A stretch of 64,000 nt of DNA from Ohtaekwangia sp036786105 (GCF_036786105.1 NZ_DAIQRQ010000010.1:1-64000); one strand, 5' to 3'; numbered from the stretch's first letter, positions 43,085 through 52,418 are shown. Program-made: numbers and translations. Notes: generated by a model from the letters alone, not told the origin.

Positions 43085-44479
43085 ATGGCTCATCACGTAG
43101 AAGTTGCTGAAGAACAATATGTATTTAAACCGGAGACCAGAAAGAAGCTGTTCATACTGCTTGCAGTAGGGATTGTAGTGTTCCTCCTGGGGCTTGTGTT
43201 AGCCATGAATGACAGTGGTCATCATGAAGAGCACGGTGCGGCAGGACATGGTCATGCGGCAGTGACAGAAGCAGGCAAGCTGGTAGCATCGGCTGATCAG
43301 CATGGTGCGGCTTCAGAAGGTCACGAACATGCTGCTGCCGGAGCTGAGCATCATGAAAAACCTACCTGGTTAAGAAGATTATACAGCACGCTCTGGATGA
43401 ACAATATTTTCTTCACAGGTCTGGGCATCATCGGTTTATTCTTTGTTGCCATTCAGTATGCTGCGCAAGCTGGTTGGTCAGTAGGGGTGAAGCGCATTCC
43501 CCTGGCAATGGGCAGTTGGATACCATTTGCCGGCATATTGATGCTGGTACTTTGGTTCATCACAAGCCACGATATTTTCCACTGGACACACGATTATCTC
43601 TATCAGGCCGGTGGTCCGCAATTCGATAAGATCATCAACAAGAAAGCTCCTTTCTTCTTTTGGCCTTTGGCAGGCGGTACATTCCCGCTCTTCTACATTG
43701 CCCGTATGGTAATTTTCTTTGGTCTGTGGTACTATTTCTTCGTGCAGATCAGAAAGAACATGCTTGCTGAAGATCTGGAGCCAACCAATGCTTACTGGTA
43801 TAAAAATCGCGTTACCGCTACGCTCTTCCTGATCATATTTGGTGTAAGCTCTTCGGTATCTGCCTGGGATTGGGTCATGAGTATCGATACCCACTGGTTT
43901 TCAACCATGTTTGGCTGGTATGTATTTGCCAGCTGGTGGGTAACAGGTCTTGCTACCATTACATTGATCGTAGCACACCTCAAGTCTGCAGGTTATCTGA
44001 AAGTTGTTAACGCAAACCACCTGCACGATCTCGGTAAGTTCTGCTTCGCATTTTCTATCTTCTGGACTTATATCTGGTTTGGTCAATTCCTGTTGATCTA
44101 CTATGCAAACATTCCTGAAGAAACTGTATACTTCGTTGAGCGTATGAAAACAGGTCCTTACAGCTGGATCTTCTACTTCAACCTGATCGCGAACTTTGTT
44201 CTTCCATTCCTGTTATTTATGACAAGGGATGCCAAGCGTCAGATTTCAACATTGAAACTTGTTTGTCCCATCATTATCATCGGTCACTGGTTTGATTTCT
44301 TCAACATGGTAACTCCTGGTGTAATGAAACAAGACGGAGTAGTTGGATTTATGGAAATCGGTGTGGCATTGATTTTTGCTGCAGCGTATCTGCTGGTCGT
44401 ACTGAGTGGTCTTGCGAAGATGCCACTGTTCGGAAAGAACGATCCTATGTTACAAGAAAGTCTTCATCACCACATTTAA
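43085..44479 (+). CDS. actF: Alternative complex III subunit ActF, NrfD-like
   Basis: A 464-residue membrane protein with about ten helices, weakly similar in layout to ActC. A long histidine- and alanine-rich insert (about 40-90, GHHEEHGAAGHGHAAV) sits between the first and second helices, likely facing the periplasm, and could bind metal. ActF is thought to help in proton conduction and stability. coxB starts 15 bases downstream, joining the two complexes in one unit. Confidence 0.93.
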   Translation: MAHHVEVAEEQYVFKPETRKKLFILLAVGIVVFLLGLVLAMNDSGHHEEHGAAGHGHAAVTEAGKLVASADQHGAASEGHEHAAAGAEHHEKPTWLRRLYSTLWMNNIFFTGLGIIGLFFVAIQYAAQAGWSVGVKRIPLAMGSWIPFAGILMLVLWFITSHDIFHWTHDYLYQAGGPQFDKIINKKAPFFFWPLAGGTFPLFYIARMVIFFGLWYYFFVQIRKNMLAEDLEPTNAYWYKNRVTATLFLIIFGVSSSVSAWDWVMSIDTHWFSTMFGWYVFASWWVTGLATITLIVAHLKSAGYLKVVNANHLHDLGKFCFAFSIFWTYIWFGQFLLIYYANIPEETVYFVERMKTGPYSWIFYFNLIANFVLPFLLFMTRDAKRQISTLKLVCPIIIIGHWFDFFNMVTPGVMKQDGVVGFMEIGVALIFAAAYLLVVLSGLAKMPLFGKNDPMLQESLHHHI

Positions 44480-44494
44480 TATATTGAAAACGCT

Positions 44495-45562
44495 ATGATG
44501 AGTTTGATTATTTTTCTAGGTGTTGTTCTGGTCCTTGGGATCCTGTTTCTGATCTTCCGGATCAGCACCCTGGTAAGTATTGCGAAAGGAAAGAAAGAAG
44601 GTTATGTAGGTGCCAACAACGGCATTCACGGTACACTTTTCATCCTTTTCCTGGTGTTGGGGTTAGCTGGATTTTTCTGGTATTCATTCACATACTTTGA
44701 CCAGTATACATTGCCGATCGCTTCTGAGCACGGCAAAAAGACAGATACATTGTTCTGGATTACGATGGGCGTTACAGTAGTAGCCTTTGTGATTATCAGT
44801 ATCGTAATGTTCGTGTTCATCTATCAGTATCGCTATCAGGAAGGGAGAAGAGCTAAATTCTTCCCGGATAATCACTACCTCGAATTGACCTGGACGATTA
44901 TCCCTGCCATTGTATTAGCTGTACTGATCTTCACAGGTCTGCGCACATGGAATGAGATTACTGCACCTGCTTCAAAAGAAGCTGAGGTGATTGAACTTGT
45001 GGCACAGCAATTCGCATGGACTGCACGCTATCCTTCCAAGGACAACCAGCTTGGAAAAGTAAATTATAAATTGATCGATGCGGTGAATGAATTCGGTCTT
45101 GATCTGACTGATAAAAATTCATTCGATGATTTCAAATCGCTGGAGCTTCACTTCCCGGTAGACGAAGAGATCCTGTTGAAGATCAGAGCAAAAGATGTAT
45201 TGCACAGTGTATTCCTTCCGCACTTCCGTGTGAAGATGGATGCCGTGCCAGGTATGCCTACACAATTTAAATTCAAGGCAACCAAGACTACTGAAGAGAT
45301 GAGAACGGAAACCGGTAACCCGAATTTCAACTACGAACTTGCTTGTACAGAGATATGCGGTAAAGGTCACTTCTCGATGAGAATGCCGGTGATTGTTGAA
45401 GACAGAGAGTCTTATGATCGCTGGAAGGCTTCGCAGGAAGCTTGGTTGAAACAGAACCCTGACTACCTGAAAAATGTACCGGCTCAATTGAAAGAAGCTG
45501 CAATGATCAAAGCAGGTTTGCAGAAAGATCCTGGTGCCAACGTAGCAGCAGTGAAAGAATAA
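44495..45562 (+). CDS. coxB: Cytochrome c oxidase subunit II
   Basis: A 355-residue subunit carrying the CuA electron-entry site. Three or four N-terminal membrane helices precede the cupredoxin domain; the CuA ligands are visible in VLHSVFLPHF (His) and CTEICGKGHFSM (two Cys, Glu, His, Met). There is no fused cytochrome c domain, which fits electron delivery by the ACIII cytochromes. Two ATG codons start it (44495, 44498); either may be used. Confidence 0.95.
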   Translation: MMSLIIFLGVVLVLGILFLIFRISTLVSIAKGKKEGYVGANNGIHGTLFILFLVLGLAGFFWYSFTYFDQYTLPIASEHGKKTDTLFWITMGVTVVAFVIISIVMFVFIYQYRYQEGRRAKFFPDNHYLELTWTIIPAIVLAVLIFTGLRTWNEITAPASKEAEVIELVAQQFAWTARYPSKDNQLGKVNYKLIDAVNEFGLDLTDKNSFDDFKSLELHFPVDEEILLKIRAKDVLHSVFLPHFRVKMDAVPGMPTQFKFKATKTTEEMRTETGNPNFNYELACTEICGKGHFSMRMPVIVEDRESYDRWKASQEAWLKQNPDYLKNVPAQLKEAAMIKAGLQKDPGANVAAVKE

Positions 45563-45596
45563 GAGGAGTTTTTTCGAATCTAAGAATTATCAAGAC

Positions 45597-47486
45597 ATGG
45601 CAACGACCGATATTCACATTCATCAAAACGTACATCACGATGATCACGGCCACGAGCACGATGAGCATCATGAAGGTAACTTTTGGACCACGTATATTTT
45701 CAGCCAGGATCACAAGATCATTGCAAAGCAATTCCTGATCACCGGTATATTCTGGGCGCTTCTCGGAGGAACACTTTCTGTGATCTTCCGTCTGCAACTC
45801 GGTTTTCCGAACATGAACCTGGAGTGGTTGAAACCTGTACTGGGCGGTTGGATTACACAGGAAGGAAAGCTCGATCCTGAGTTTTATCTGGCACTGGTAA
45901 CAATGCACGGAACAATCATGGTGTTCTTTGTATTGACAGCTGGTTTGAGCGGTACATTCTCTAACTTCCTCATTCCTTTGCAAATTGGTGCACGCGATAT
46001 GGCATCCGGTTTCATGAACATGCTTTCATACTGGTTCTTCTTTCTGTCAAGTGTAGTAATGTTTGTGTCGTTGTTTCTGGAAACAGGCCCTGCTGGTGGT
46101 GGTTGGACTATCTATCCTCCACTGAGCGCGTTGCCGCAGGCCATTAAAGGTTCAGGCACAGGTATGACGCTGTGGCTTGTTGCGATGGCACTATTCATTG
46201 TAAGCTCATTGTTGGGAGGTATTAACTATGTCACAACGGTTATTAATATGCGCACACGCGGTATGTCGTTTACGCGCATGCCACTTACCATCTGGGCATT
46301 CTTCTTTACTGCGATTATCGGTATACTTTCGTTCCCTGTATTGTTTGCAGCGGCCTTGTTGCTGATCTTTGATCGTAGCTTCGGTACAAGCTTCTACCTG
46401 TCGGATATATACATTGGTGGTGAGGCGTTGGCACACGATGGTGGTAGCCCGATCCTGTTCCAGCACTTGTTCTGGTTCCTCGGTCACCCAGAAGTATACA
46501 TTGTATTGTTGCCTGCACTCGGTTTGTCATCAGAGATTATAGCGACCAACTCACGTAAGCCTATCTTTGGTTACAAAGCCATGATTGGTTCTATGTTATT
46601 CATCGCGATTCTCTCATTCATCGTATGGGCGCACCACATGTTCGTAACCGGTATGAACCCGTTCCTGGGATCAATCTTCATGCTGTTGACATTGATCATT
46701 GCTGTTCCTTCTGCAGTGAAAATATTCAACTATGTAACAACACTCTGGAAAGGTAACATTGTGTTTACGCCAGCGATGTTGTTCTCAATCGGTCTTGTAT
46801 CATTCTTTTTGACAGGTGGTATCACTGGTATATTCCTGGGTAACTCTGCTATCGATATTCAATTGCACGATACATACTTTGTAGTAGCTCACTTCCACTT
46901 GGTAATGGGTAGTGCATCATTCTTCGGTATGCTGGCCGGTATATATCACTGGTTCCCGAAAATGTTCGGTCGTATGATGAACTCGACATTAGGACAGGTT
47001 CACTTCTGGATCACATTTGTCGGAGTATACATGGTGTTCTTCCCGATGCACTATATCGGTATCGCTGGTTTCCCCAGAAGATATTATTCATGGACGAACT
47101 TCGAGACATTCAGTGGATTTGCTGATCTGAACATGCTTGTTTCGATCGCAGCGATCATCACACTGGCAGCTCAGTTTATCTTCCTGTTCAACTTCTTCTA
47201 TAGCATTTGGCGCGGTCGCTTGGCTCCGGCTAACCCTTGGCACTCTAACACATTGGAGTGGACTACACCACGCAATCCCGGTCACGGTAACTGGGTAGGA
47301 GAGATTCCTTCGGTATATCGTTGGCCTTATGATTATAGCAAGCCTGGTGCGAAAGAGGATTACATCCCGCAGCATATTCCATTCTCTGAAACACCTGAAT
47401 CAAACCTGCCACACGAGAATGAGCTTATCAAGCTTGAAACATCGAATGGCGAAGGCGCGATTGTAATAGAAGGTAACAAACACTAA
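45597..47486 (+). CDS. coxA: Cytochrome c oxidase subunit I
   Basis: A 629-residue heme-copper oxidase core. The N terminus is very rich in His and Asp (HIHQNVHHDDHGHEHDEHHEG), a possible metal-loading tail. Helix motifs are MHGTIMVFF (heme a ligand), HPEVYIVLLPALG (CuB His and cross-linked Tyr), WAHHMFVTGM (CuB), and HFHLVMG (heme a3 and a ligands). It reduces oxygen and pumps protons. Heme A for it is made by the next two genes. Confidence 0.97.
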   Translation: MATTDIHIHQNVHHDDHGHEHDEHHEGNFWTTYIFSQDHKIIAKQFLITGIFWALLGGTLSVIFRLQLGFPNMNLEWLKPVLGGWITQEGKLDPEFYLALVTMHGTIMVFFVLTAGLSGTFSNFLIPLQIGARDMASGFMNMLSYWFFFLSSVVMFVSLFLETGPAGGGWTIYPPLSALPQAIKGSGTGMTLWLVAMALFIVSSLLGGINYVTTVINMRTRGMSFTRMPLTIWAFFFTAIIGILSFPVLFAAALLLIFDRSFGTSFYLSDIYIGGEALAHDGGSPILFQHLFWFLGHPEVYIVLLPALGLSSEIIATNSRKPIFGYKAMIGSMLFIAILSFIVWAHHMFVTGMNPFLGSIFMLLTLIIAVPSAVKIFNYVTTLWKGNIVFTPAMLFSIGLVSFFLTGGITGIFLGNSAIDIQLHDTYFVVAHFHLVMGSASFFGMLAGIYHWFPKMFGRMMNSTLGQVHFWITFVGVYMVFFPMHYIGIAGFPRRYYSWTNFETFSGFADLNMLVSIAAIITLAAQFIFLFNFFYSIWRGRLAPANPWHSNTLEWTTPRNPGHGNWVGEIPSVYRWPYDYSKPGAKEDYIPQHIPFSETPESNLPHENELIKLETSNGEGAIVIEGNKH

Positions 47487-47500
47487 TTTAAAATTAGTTC

Positions 47501-47560
47501 AAGGTTTCAGGTTCCAGGTTCTGTTGCGTTAAGCAAGAAGGACCTGGAATCTGAAACCTT
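47501..47560. repeat. GGTTTCAGG-word inverted repeat between coxA and ctaA
   Basis: Twenty-one-base arms at 47501-47521 and 47540-47560 pair with two or three mismatches, around an 18-base loop; the word is GGTTTCAGGTTCCAGG. It could attenuate transcription between coxA and ctaA, giving more structural subunits than biosynthesis enzymes. Confidence 0.78.
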
Positions 47561-47574
47561 AAACTTTATATCCC

Positions 47575-48585
47575 ATGCGGTCCTTTCGTAGACTTACAAT
47601 AGCGACACTCGTAGCGGTATATGTGCTGATCCTGGTAGGAGGGATTGTACGCAGTACCGGGTCAGGCATGGGATGCCCTGATTGGCCGAAGTGTTTTGGC
47701 AGTTGGGTTCCTCCAAAAACAATAGATGATCTGCCGGACAACTATAAAGACATATACGCTTCCTATCGTGAGAAGAAGAATGTCAGGTTCGCAAAATATC
47801 TGAATGCTTTAGGGATGGAGGATACAGCACAGAAACTGTTGAATGATCCATCCGTATTGCAGGAAAATGATTTTAATCCTACGAAAACCTGGATCGAATA
47901 CTTCAACAGGATTGTAGGCGTAATCATCGGCTTTTTGATCTTCGCTGTATTTGTATCTTCTATACGTTTCTGGAAGATGGAGACAAGGTTAACGGTTATA
48001 GCACTGGTCGCATTTCTGTTGGTAGGTTTCCAGGGATGGATCGGTTCGTTTGTAGTGTCAACCAACCTCACACCGTGGACGATTACGGTGCACATGTTCC
48101 TGGCACTGTTCATTGTAGCTTTACTGGTATATCTCATTCACAGAAGCAGCTATGTTACGATGATCAACTCCGTTATTGGTTTCTGGTGGTTACTGGTGTG
48201 CATGGCTGTATTGCTGGTACAGACTTTACTCGGCACACAAGTGCGTGAAGCAATCGATCGGGTAGCAGTCTGGGCATCGCGCGAAGCGTGGGTATCTAAC
48301 CTTGGAATCGAATTTATATTGCATCGGTCATTCTCCTGGATTGTGTTGATATTGCATGTGGGATTAATCCTGAATTTGCGTAAAACTGAAGGCTCAAAAG
48401 TTTTCCTCCTTACCCTAATCGTGCTAATTTTGGGCACCATTTTAACGGGTGCTGGCATGGCTTACTTCGCTGTTCCGCCCTACCTTCAGCCGGTGCATTT
48501 GCTGTTTGCCACAGCAACCTTTGGCATGCAGTTTATGCTTCTGCTGAAATTAAATCGTAAAGAAGAATCTGTAGCGTTAAACTGA
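47575..48585 (+). CDS. ctaA: Heme A synthase (CtaA/COX15)
   Basis: A 336-residue membrane enzyme with eight helices that oxidises the C8 methyl of heme O to the formyl of heme A. Two related halves each hold paired heme ligand histidines; the visible ones are in HMFLAL and, in the second half, HRSFSWI and HLLFAT. The VGGIVRSTGSGMGCPDWPKCFG start is the family signature. The ctaB start codon overlaps its stop. Confidence 0.95.
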   Translation: MRSFRRLTIATLVAVYVLILVGGIVRSTGSGMGCPDWPKCFGSWVPPKTIDDLPDNYKDIYASYREKKNVRFAKYLNALGMEDTAQKLLNDPSVLQENDFNPTKTWIEYFNRIVGVIIGFLIFAVFVSSIRFWKMETRLTVIALVAFLLVGFQGWIGSFVVSTNLTPWTITVHMFLALFIVALLVYLIHRSSYVTMINSVIGFWWLLVCMAVLLVQTLLGTQVREAIDRVAVWASREAWVSNLGIEFILHRSFSWIVLILHVGLILNLRKTEGSKVFLLTLIVLILGTILTGAGMAYFAVPPYLQPVHLLFATATFGMQFMLLLKLNRKEESVALN

Positions 48586-49481
48586 TGGTAGCCGAACAAA
48601 CAAATCAACTAACGGGCATTGCAATAGCAGGAGCAAAGGCGAAAGCTTATTGGGAGCTATTGAAGTTCAGGCTTTCATTTCTGGTGGCATTCTCCTGTGC
48701 TTTTGGCTTTACATTGGCTTCAGCGCACGTTAACTGGTTTACACTTACCATGGTATTTATAGGAGGTTTCCTTTTGTCAGGATCTTCTGTTATCGTAAAC
48801 CAGATCATCGAAAAAGATATTGATAAACTGATGACGCGTACGATGTCGCGTCCATTACCGACAGAGCGCGTATCAATAAATGAAGCCATTATGGTTTCTG
48901 CACTTTGCTTTATAAGTGGTGTCGGGCTTCTATTCATGTATACCAATCCGCTTACTGTAGCACTTTCCGTAGTGTCGATGCTTTTGTACAGCTTCGTATA
49001 CACACCGCTGAAAAGGGTAGGGCCTATTGCTGTATTTGTAGGTGCTATACCAGGTGCACTCCCTCCGCTATTGGGCTGGACAGCTGCTACAGGCGCTATA
49101 TCACATGAAGCATTAATAATTTTTGGAATACAGTTCATCTGGCAGTTTCCACACTTCTGGGCGATAGCCTGGGTAGCGGATGAAGACTATAAAAAAGCAG
49201 GTTTTAAATTGCTGCCGTCAAGTGGAGAGAAAGATCTGAACACAGCAATACAGATCATGATCTATACGATGTGTCTGATACCGTTGGGTATGCTGCCGGC
49301 CACATTCGGCATCACCGGTGTGAACTCAGCCATTGTAGCAACGATCTGTGGTGTATTATTCTTCGCGCAGACCTTCTCTCTGATGAAGTCAGGCGATAGA
49401 AAAGCAGCACTGAAAATTATGTTTGGGTCGTTCCTGTATTTACCGATCGTACAGATCGCTTACCTGTTAGATAAAGTTTGA
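48585..49481 (+). CDS. ctaB: Protoheme IX farnesyltransferase
   Basis: A 298-residue UbiA-type prenyltransferase that makes heme O from heme B. The first aspartate-rich motif is NQIIEKDIDKLMTRT and the second is in WVADEDYKKAGFKLLP; about nine membrane helices. It shares one base with ctaA (TGATG), so translation is coupled. Confidence 0.96.
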   Translation: MVAEQTNQLTGIAIAGAKAKAYWELLKFRLSFLVAFSCAFGFTLASAHVNWFTLTMVFIGGFLLSGSSVIVNQIIEKDIDKLMTRTMSRPLPTERVSINEAIMVSALCFISGVGLLFMYTNPLTVALSVVSMLLYSFVYTPLKRVGPIAVFVGAIPGALPPLLGWTAATGAISHEALIIFGIQFIWQFPHFWAIAWVADEDYKKAGFKLLPSSGEKDLNTAIQIMIYTMCLIPLGMLPATFGITGVNSAIVATICGVLFFAQTFSLMKSGDRKAALKIMFGSFLYLPIVQIAYLLDKV

Positions 49482-49507
49482 TGACGTGAGGAAAGGAGAA
49501 AGACAGT

Positions 49508-50092
49508 ATGGCATTGGATATTAAAATAGTGGAAGAGGCAAAGAAGCCGCTGGCAATGAATCCGAAGAAATTCGGTTTGTGGCTTTTTATTGCTACGGTG
49601 ATCATGCTCTTTGGAGCATGGACCAGCGCATACATAGTGAAGCGTGGCGACATGGGATGGTCTGAGATTGTAGTGCCTGACCTGTTTTGGGTAAACACAG
49701 CAATCATTATGTTCAGCAGTGGAACCATGATATGGGCTGTGCGTGCAGCGCGCAAGAATAATCAGGAGCAGTTGAAAGTAGCCCTGAGCATTACAACTAT
49801 TCTCGGGATTGCTTTTGTGGTTGGTCAGTTCATGGCCTACAACCAGATGGTAGAGATGAAAGAGCATTTTACCGGTGGTCCAGTATCACATTCATTTGTA
49901 TATGTTTTAAGCGGCGCACATGCTGTACACTTGATCAGTGGAGTTATATTTCTCATCATTGTGCTGGTATCTGCGTTTCGCCTGAAAGTTGATTCCCAAA
50001 ACATGACACAAATAGAAATGTGTGCCACCTATTGGCATTTTTTGGATCTTCTTTGGCTATATTTGTTCGTTTTTCTGCTGTTAAACAAATAA
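49508..50092 (+). CDS. coxC: Cytochrome c oxidase subunit III, first copy
   Basis: A 194-residue membrane protein with five helices, heme-copper oxidase subunit III family (LWLFIATVIMLFGAW, then HAVHLISGV and YWHFLDLLWLYLF). It stabilises subunit I. It is the shorter of two adjacent subunit III genes, a normal Bacteroidota arrangement. Confidence 0.92.
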   Translation: MALDIKIVEEAKKPLAMNPKKFGLWLFIATVIMLFGAWTSAYIVKRGDMGWSEIVVPDLFWVNTAIIMFSSGTMIWAVRAARKNNQEQLKVALSITTILGIAFVVGQFMAYNQMVEMKEHFTGGPVSHSFVYVLSGAHAVHLISGVIFLIIVLVSAFRLKVDSQNMTQIEMCATYWHFLDLLWLYLFVFLLLNK

Positions 50093-50114
50093 TCGGAAAA
50101 AGAACAAGTCGATA

Positions 50115-50157
50115 TAAACCTTGAACCTGAAACACTTTAAACCTGAAATTTCAAACT
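50115..50157. repeat. Degenerate GGTTTCAGG-word copy (reverse orientation)
   Basis: AAACCTTGAACCTGAAAC and AAACCTGAAATTTCAAAC direct copies in the spacer between the two subunit III genes. The words match the reverse complement of the left arm at 47501-47521. Confidence 0.6.
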
Positions 50158-50162
50158 AGAAT

Positions 50163-50909
50163 ATGGCAAGTACCTCAGTAGCAACAGCTCCCGGACGGAG
50201 CGCTTGGGATGGCGGAACATCACCTATGGGTGCCAGTTATGGTAAACTGATGATGTGGTTCTTTTTGCTGTCAGATGCTTTTACCTTCTCAGCACTCCTT
50301 ATTACCTATGGTTTAGTGCGTTCTGCACACCCGGTGTTCGTAGGTTCTGTTCACGACTTTAAATTCTCTCAACATTATTGGCCTATACCTGAACGCGTAT
50401 TTGAAGCAGTTCCTTTTCTGCATGGTGTAGAAGCTCCGCTCGTATTCGTAGGTATCATGACCTTTATTCTCATCATGAGCTCTGTTACCATGGTGTTAGC
50501 AGTTGAAGCTGGTCATCGTATGGATCGTAAAGCAGTTGAAAAATGGATGCTCTGGACAATCCTTGGTGGTATCTGTTTCCTGAGCTGCCAGGCTTGGGAG
50601 TGGTCTCACTTCATTCACGGAAGTGAAGCCGGCAGAGCCGTTGTAGAAGGTACGAAATTCTTTGGCGCTAACCTGGTGCATAACCAGTATGGTCCTCCCG
50701 ATTTCGCAGCATTCTTCTTCTTTATCACAGGTTTTCACGGCTTCCACGTATTCAGTGGTGTGTGCCTTAACTTCCTGATATACTATAACACGGTAATGGG
50801 TGTATATGACAGAAGAGGTCATTATGAAATGGTTGAAAAAGTAGGTCTGTACTGGCACTTTGTGGATCTGGTGTGGGTATTCGTATTCACTTTCTTCTAC
50901 CTCGTATAA
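50163..50909 (+). CDS. coxC: Cytochrome c oxidase subunit III, second copy
   Basis: A 248-residue subunit III with about six helices; the conserved GFHGFHVFSG and YWHFVDLVWVFVF motifs are clear. It is longer than the first copy and carries an N-terminal polar start (TSVATAPGRSAWDGG). Both copies may be needed, or one may replace part of the other. Confidence 0.93.
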   Translation: MASTSVATAPGRSAWDGGTSPMGASYGKLMMWFFLLSDAFTFSALLITYGLVRSAHPVFVGSVHDFKFSQHYWPIPERVFEAVPFLHGVEAPLVFVGIMTFILIMSSVTMVLAVEAGHRMDRKAVEKWMLWTILGGICFLSCQAWEWSHFIHGSEAGRAVVEGTKFFGANLVHNQYGPPDFAAFFFFITGFHGFHVFSGVCLNFLIYYNTVMGVYDRRGHYEMVEKVGLYWHFVDLVWVFVFTFFYLV

Positions 50910-50942
50910 TCAAGATAAACGCTAACTGTTAATAGAATAAAC

Positions 50943-51275
50943 ATGGCACACGCTGAAGAAACTGTACACGTAAATGTATTGCCCCCGGATCACGTAAAAA
51001 TTCGCAAACTGTGGATGACTGCGTTGATACTTCTCGTAATCACTGTTATCGAGTTTATCGTAGCATTTACAATATCACACGAATACAAAGACCTGCGCGT
51101 CTGGATATTCATTACGATGACGATTGTGAAAGCCGCTTATATCGTGGGTGAGTTTATGCACTTGCGTTACGAAGTAAAGGTTCTGATCTGGTCTATTTTG
51201 ATACCCATGATCTTTGTAGTATGGATGCTTGTTGCCTTCCTGTATGAAGGTATGGCAATATCTGCCGTGAGATAA
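50943..51275 (+). CDS. Cytochrome c oxidase subunit IV (CyoD/caa3 type)
   Basis: A 110-residue protein with three membrane helices of the prokaryotic subunit IV family (IRKLWMTALILLVITVIEF; KAAYIVGEFMHLRYE; MIFVVWMLVAFL). A small accessory subunit that helps assembly. A strong terminator follows, closing the structural part of the act-cox operon. Confidence 0.9.
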   Translation: MAHAEETVHVNVLPPDHVKIRKLWMTALILLVITVIEFIVAFTISHEYKDLRVWIFITMTIVKAAYIVGEFMHLRYEVKVLIWSILIPMIFVVWMLVAFLYEGMAISAVR

Positions 51276-51303
51276 TCCACACTATAGATTTAAGAGATAT
51301 ACC

Positions 51304-51335
51304 AGAGGCTTAGGTGCGAACTTAAGCCTCTTTTA
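51304..51335 (+). terminator. Terminator of the act-cox operon
   Basis: A perfect 9-bp stem AGAGGCTTA (51304-51312) and TAAGCCTCT (51323-51331), a 10-base loop and a T tract TTTTATTT. It lies 29 bases after the subunit IV stop. Confidence 0.88.
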
Positions 51336-51361
51336 TTTGACAGATAACATGAATTCTTATA

Positions 51362-51378
51362 GTGCTATAGTTTAGCAC
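51362..51378 (+). other. Small hairpin just upstream of the Sco-like gene
   Basis: GTGCTA (51362-51367) and TAGCAC (51373-51378) form a 6-bp stem with a 5-base loop, eight bases before the ATG. It may hide or expose the start in the mRNA (inference). Confidence 0.35.
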
Positions 51379-51385
51379 TTCGCGT

Positions 51386-51874
51386 ATGAAAGGTACTAAA
51401 GCAATCCTGCTCTTCCTGGCATTTTTACTACCCATTCTCATTTTCCTGTTTCTTAAATATTTCGGGAAGAATGAATTTGCAGTGGCTCCTCTCTTTGTAA
51501 ATGAAATGCCGGAGATGCAAAGCGGATGCGGACCGGTAACATTGCCGTATCATGTGCAGGATAGCGTATTGGCGGCACTTCCATGGAAGCAGGACAGTCT
51601 TATACTAATTGTATTTGGGCAACCCGATAAGGAAGCCACTACGCAACTGAAGCGCATAGCAGAGGAAGTGGAGGGCGGCATTCAACAAAAAATCATCACC
51701 GAAGCTGAACCCAACTTTGTTTCCCTGAAGAAATGTACTTTCCTTTTGCAGGAACCTTTTGACCTCGTTCTGGTTGATAAGAAAGGAACCATCCGCGGTC
51801 AATACATAGCCAGCGATCGCGAGGACATCGACAGACTGCTTACCGAAGCAGCTATTATTTTGAAAAAATACTAA
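51386..51874 (+). CDS. Degenerate SCO1/SenC-like membrane-anchored protein
   Basis: A 162-residue protein with one N-terminal membrane anchor (about 6-24). Its C-terminal third (FDLVLVDKKGTIRGQYIASDREDIDRLL) has the exact style of SCO copper chaperones, and it occupies the position that sco usually holds between subunit IV and DUF420. The copper-binding CxxxC of SCO proteins is absent; only single Cys remain at SGCGP and KKCTF, and the distal His is not seen. It may have lost copper transfer or may deliver by other residues. The assignment rests on context plus the tail. Confidence 0.6.
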   Translation: MKGTKAILLFLAFLLPILIFLFLKYFGKNEFAVAPLFVNEMPEMQSGCGPVTLPYHVQDSVLAALPWKQDSLILIVFGQPDKEATTQLKRIAEEVEGGIQQKIITEAEPNFVSLKKCTFLLQEPFDLVLVDKKGTIRGQYIASDREDIDRLLTEAAIILKKY

Positions 51875-51881
51875 TCGAAAT

Positions 51882-52418
51882 ATGGAACAGACACTCAACG
51901 TCAATCAACAAAAAGAGCCTTACAGAAAACTGATCATCGCCGTTTCTATTCTGATACCGGCAGTAGTAGCGGTTTTGTTTGGTGTAAAAATTCCAGGATA
52001 CGACCTGTCATTTTTGCCTCCGATCTATGCCACCATCAATGGTATTACTGCTGTGTTGCTGATTGCTGCGGTAATAGCGATCAAAAATAAAAAGAGAAAG
52101 CTTCATGAAACGTTGATGAAGACGTGTATGGTGCTCTCGGCTGCGTTCCTGGTCATGTACGTTCTATACCACATGACAAGCGACTCCACACCATTTGGCG
52201 GGGAAGGGGTTATCCGGTATGTATACTTCTTCATTTTGATAACCCACATTCTTTTGTCTATCGTGATTATACCGCTGGTCCTGTTTACGTTCTCACGTGC
52301 CTGGTTTGGCAATTTTGAGCGACACAGAGCATTGGCTAAATTTGCATTTCCGCTGTGGCTTTATGTGGCGGTAACAGGCGTGATCGTATACCTGATGATC
52401 AGTCCGTATTATCAATAG
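51882..52418 (+). CDS. DUF420 membrane protein
   Basis: A 178-residue protein with five membrane helices of the DUF420 family (INGITAVLLIAAVIAIKNKKRKLHETLMKTCMVLSA; LYHMTSD; ILLSIVIIPLVLFTFSRAW; HRALAKFAFPLWLYVAVTGVIVY). Several histidines face the membrane and are suited to heme or metal binding. Such genes (CtaM-like) often sit beside oxidase clusters and are thought to help assembly. It starts seven bases after the Sco-like gene. Confidence 0.88.
   Translation: MEQTLNVNQQKEPYRKLIIAVSILIPAVVAVLFGVKIPGYDLSFLPPIYATINGITAVLLIAAVIAIKNKKRKLHETLMKTCMVLSAAFLVMYVLYHMTSDSTPFGGEGVIRYVYFFILITHILLSIVIIPLVLFTFSRAWFGNFERHRALAKFAFPLWLYVAVTGVIVYLMISPYYQ

Noticed and set aside
49508..50909. Recent duplication of cytochrome oxidase subunit III
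   Set aside because: The two copies differ greatly in length and sequence, and two subunit III genes are usual in this cluster in Bacteroidota.
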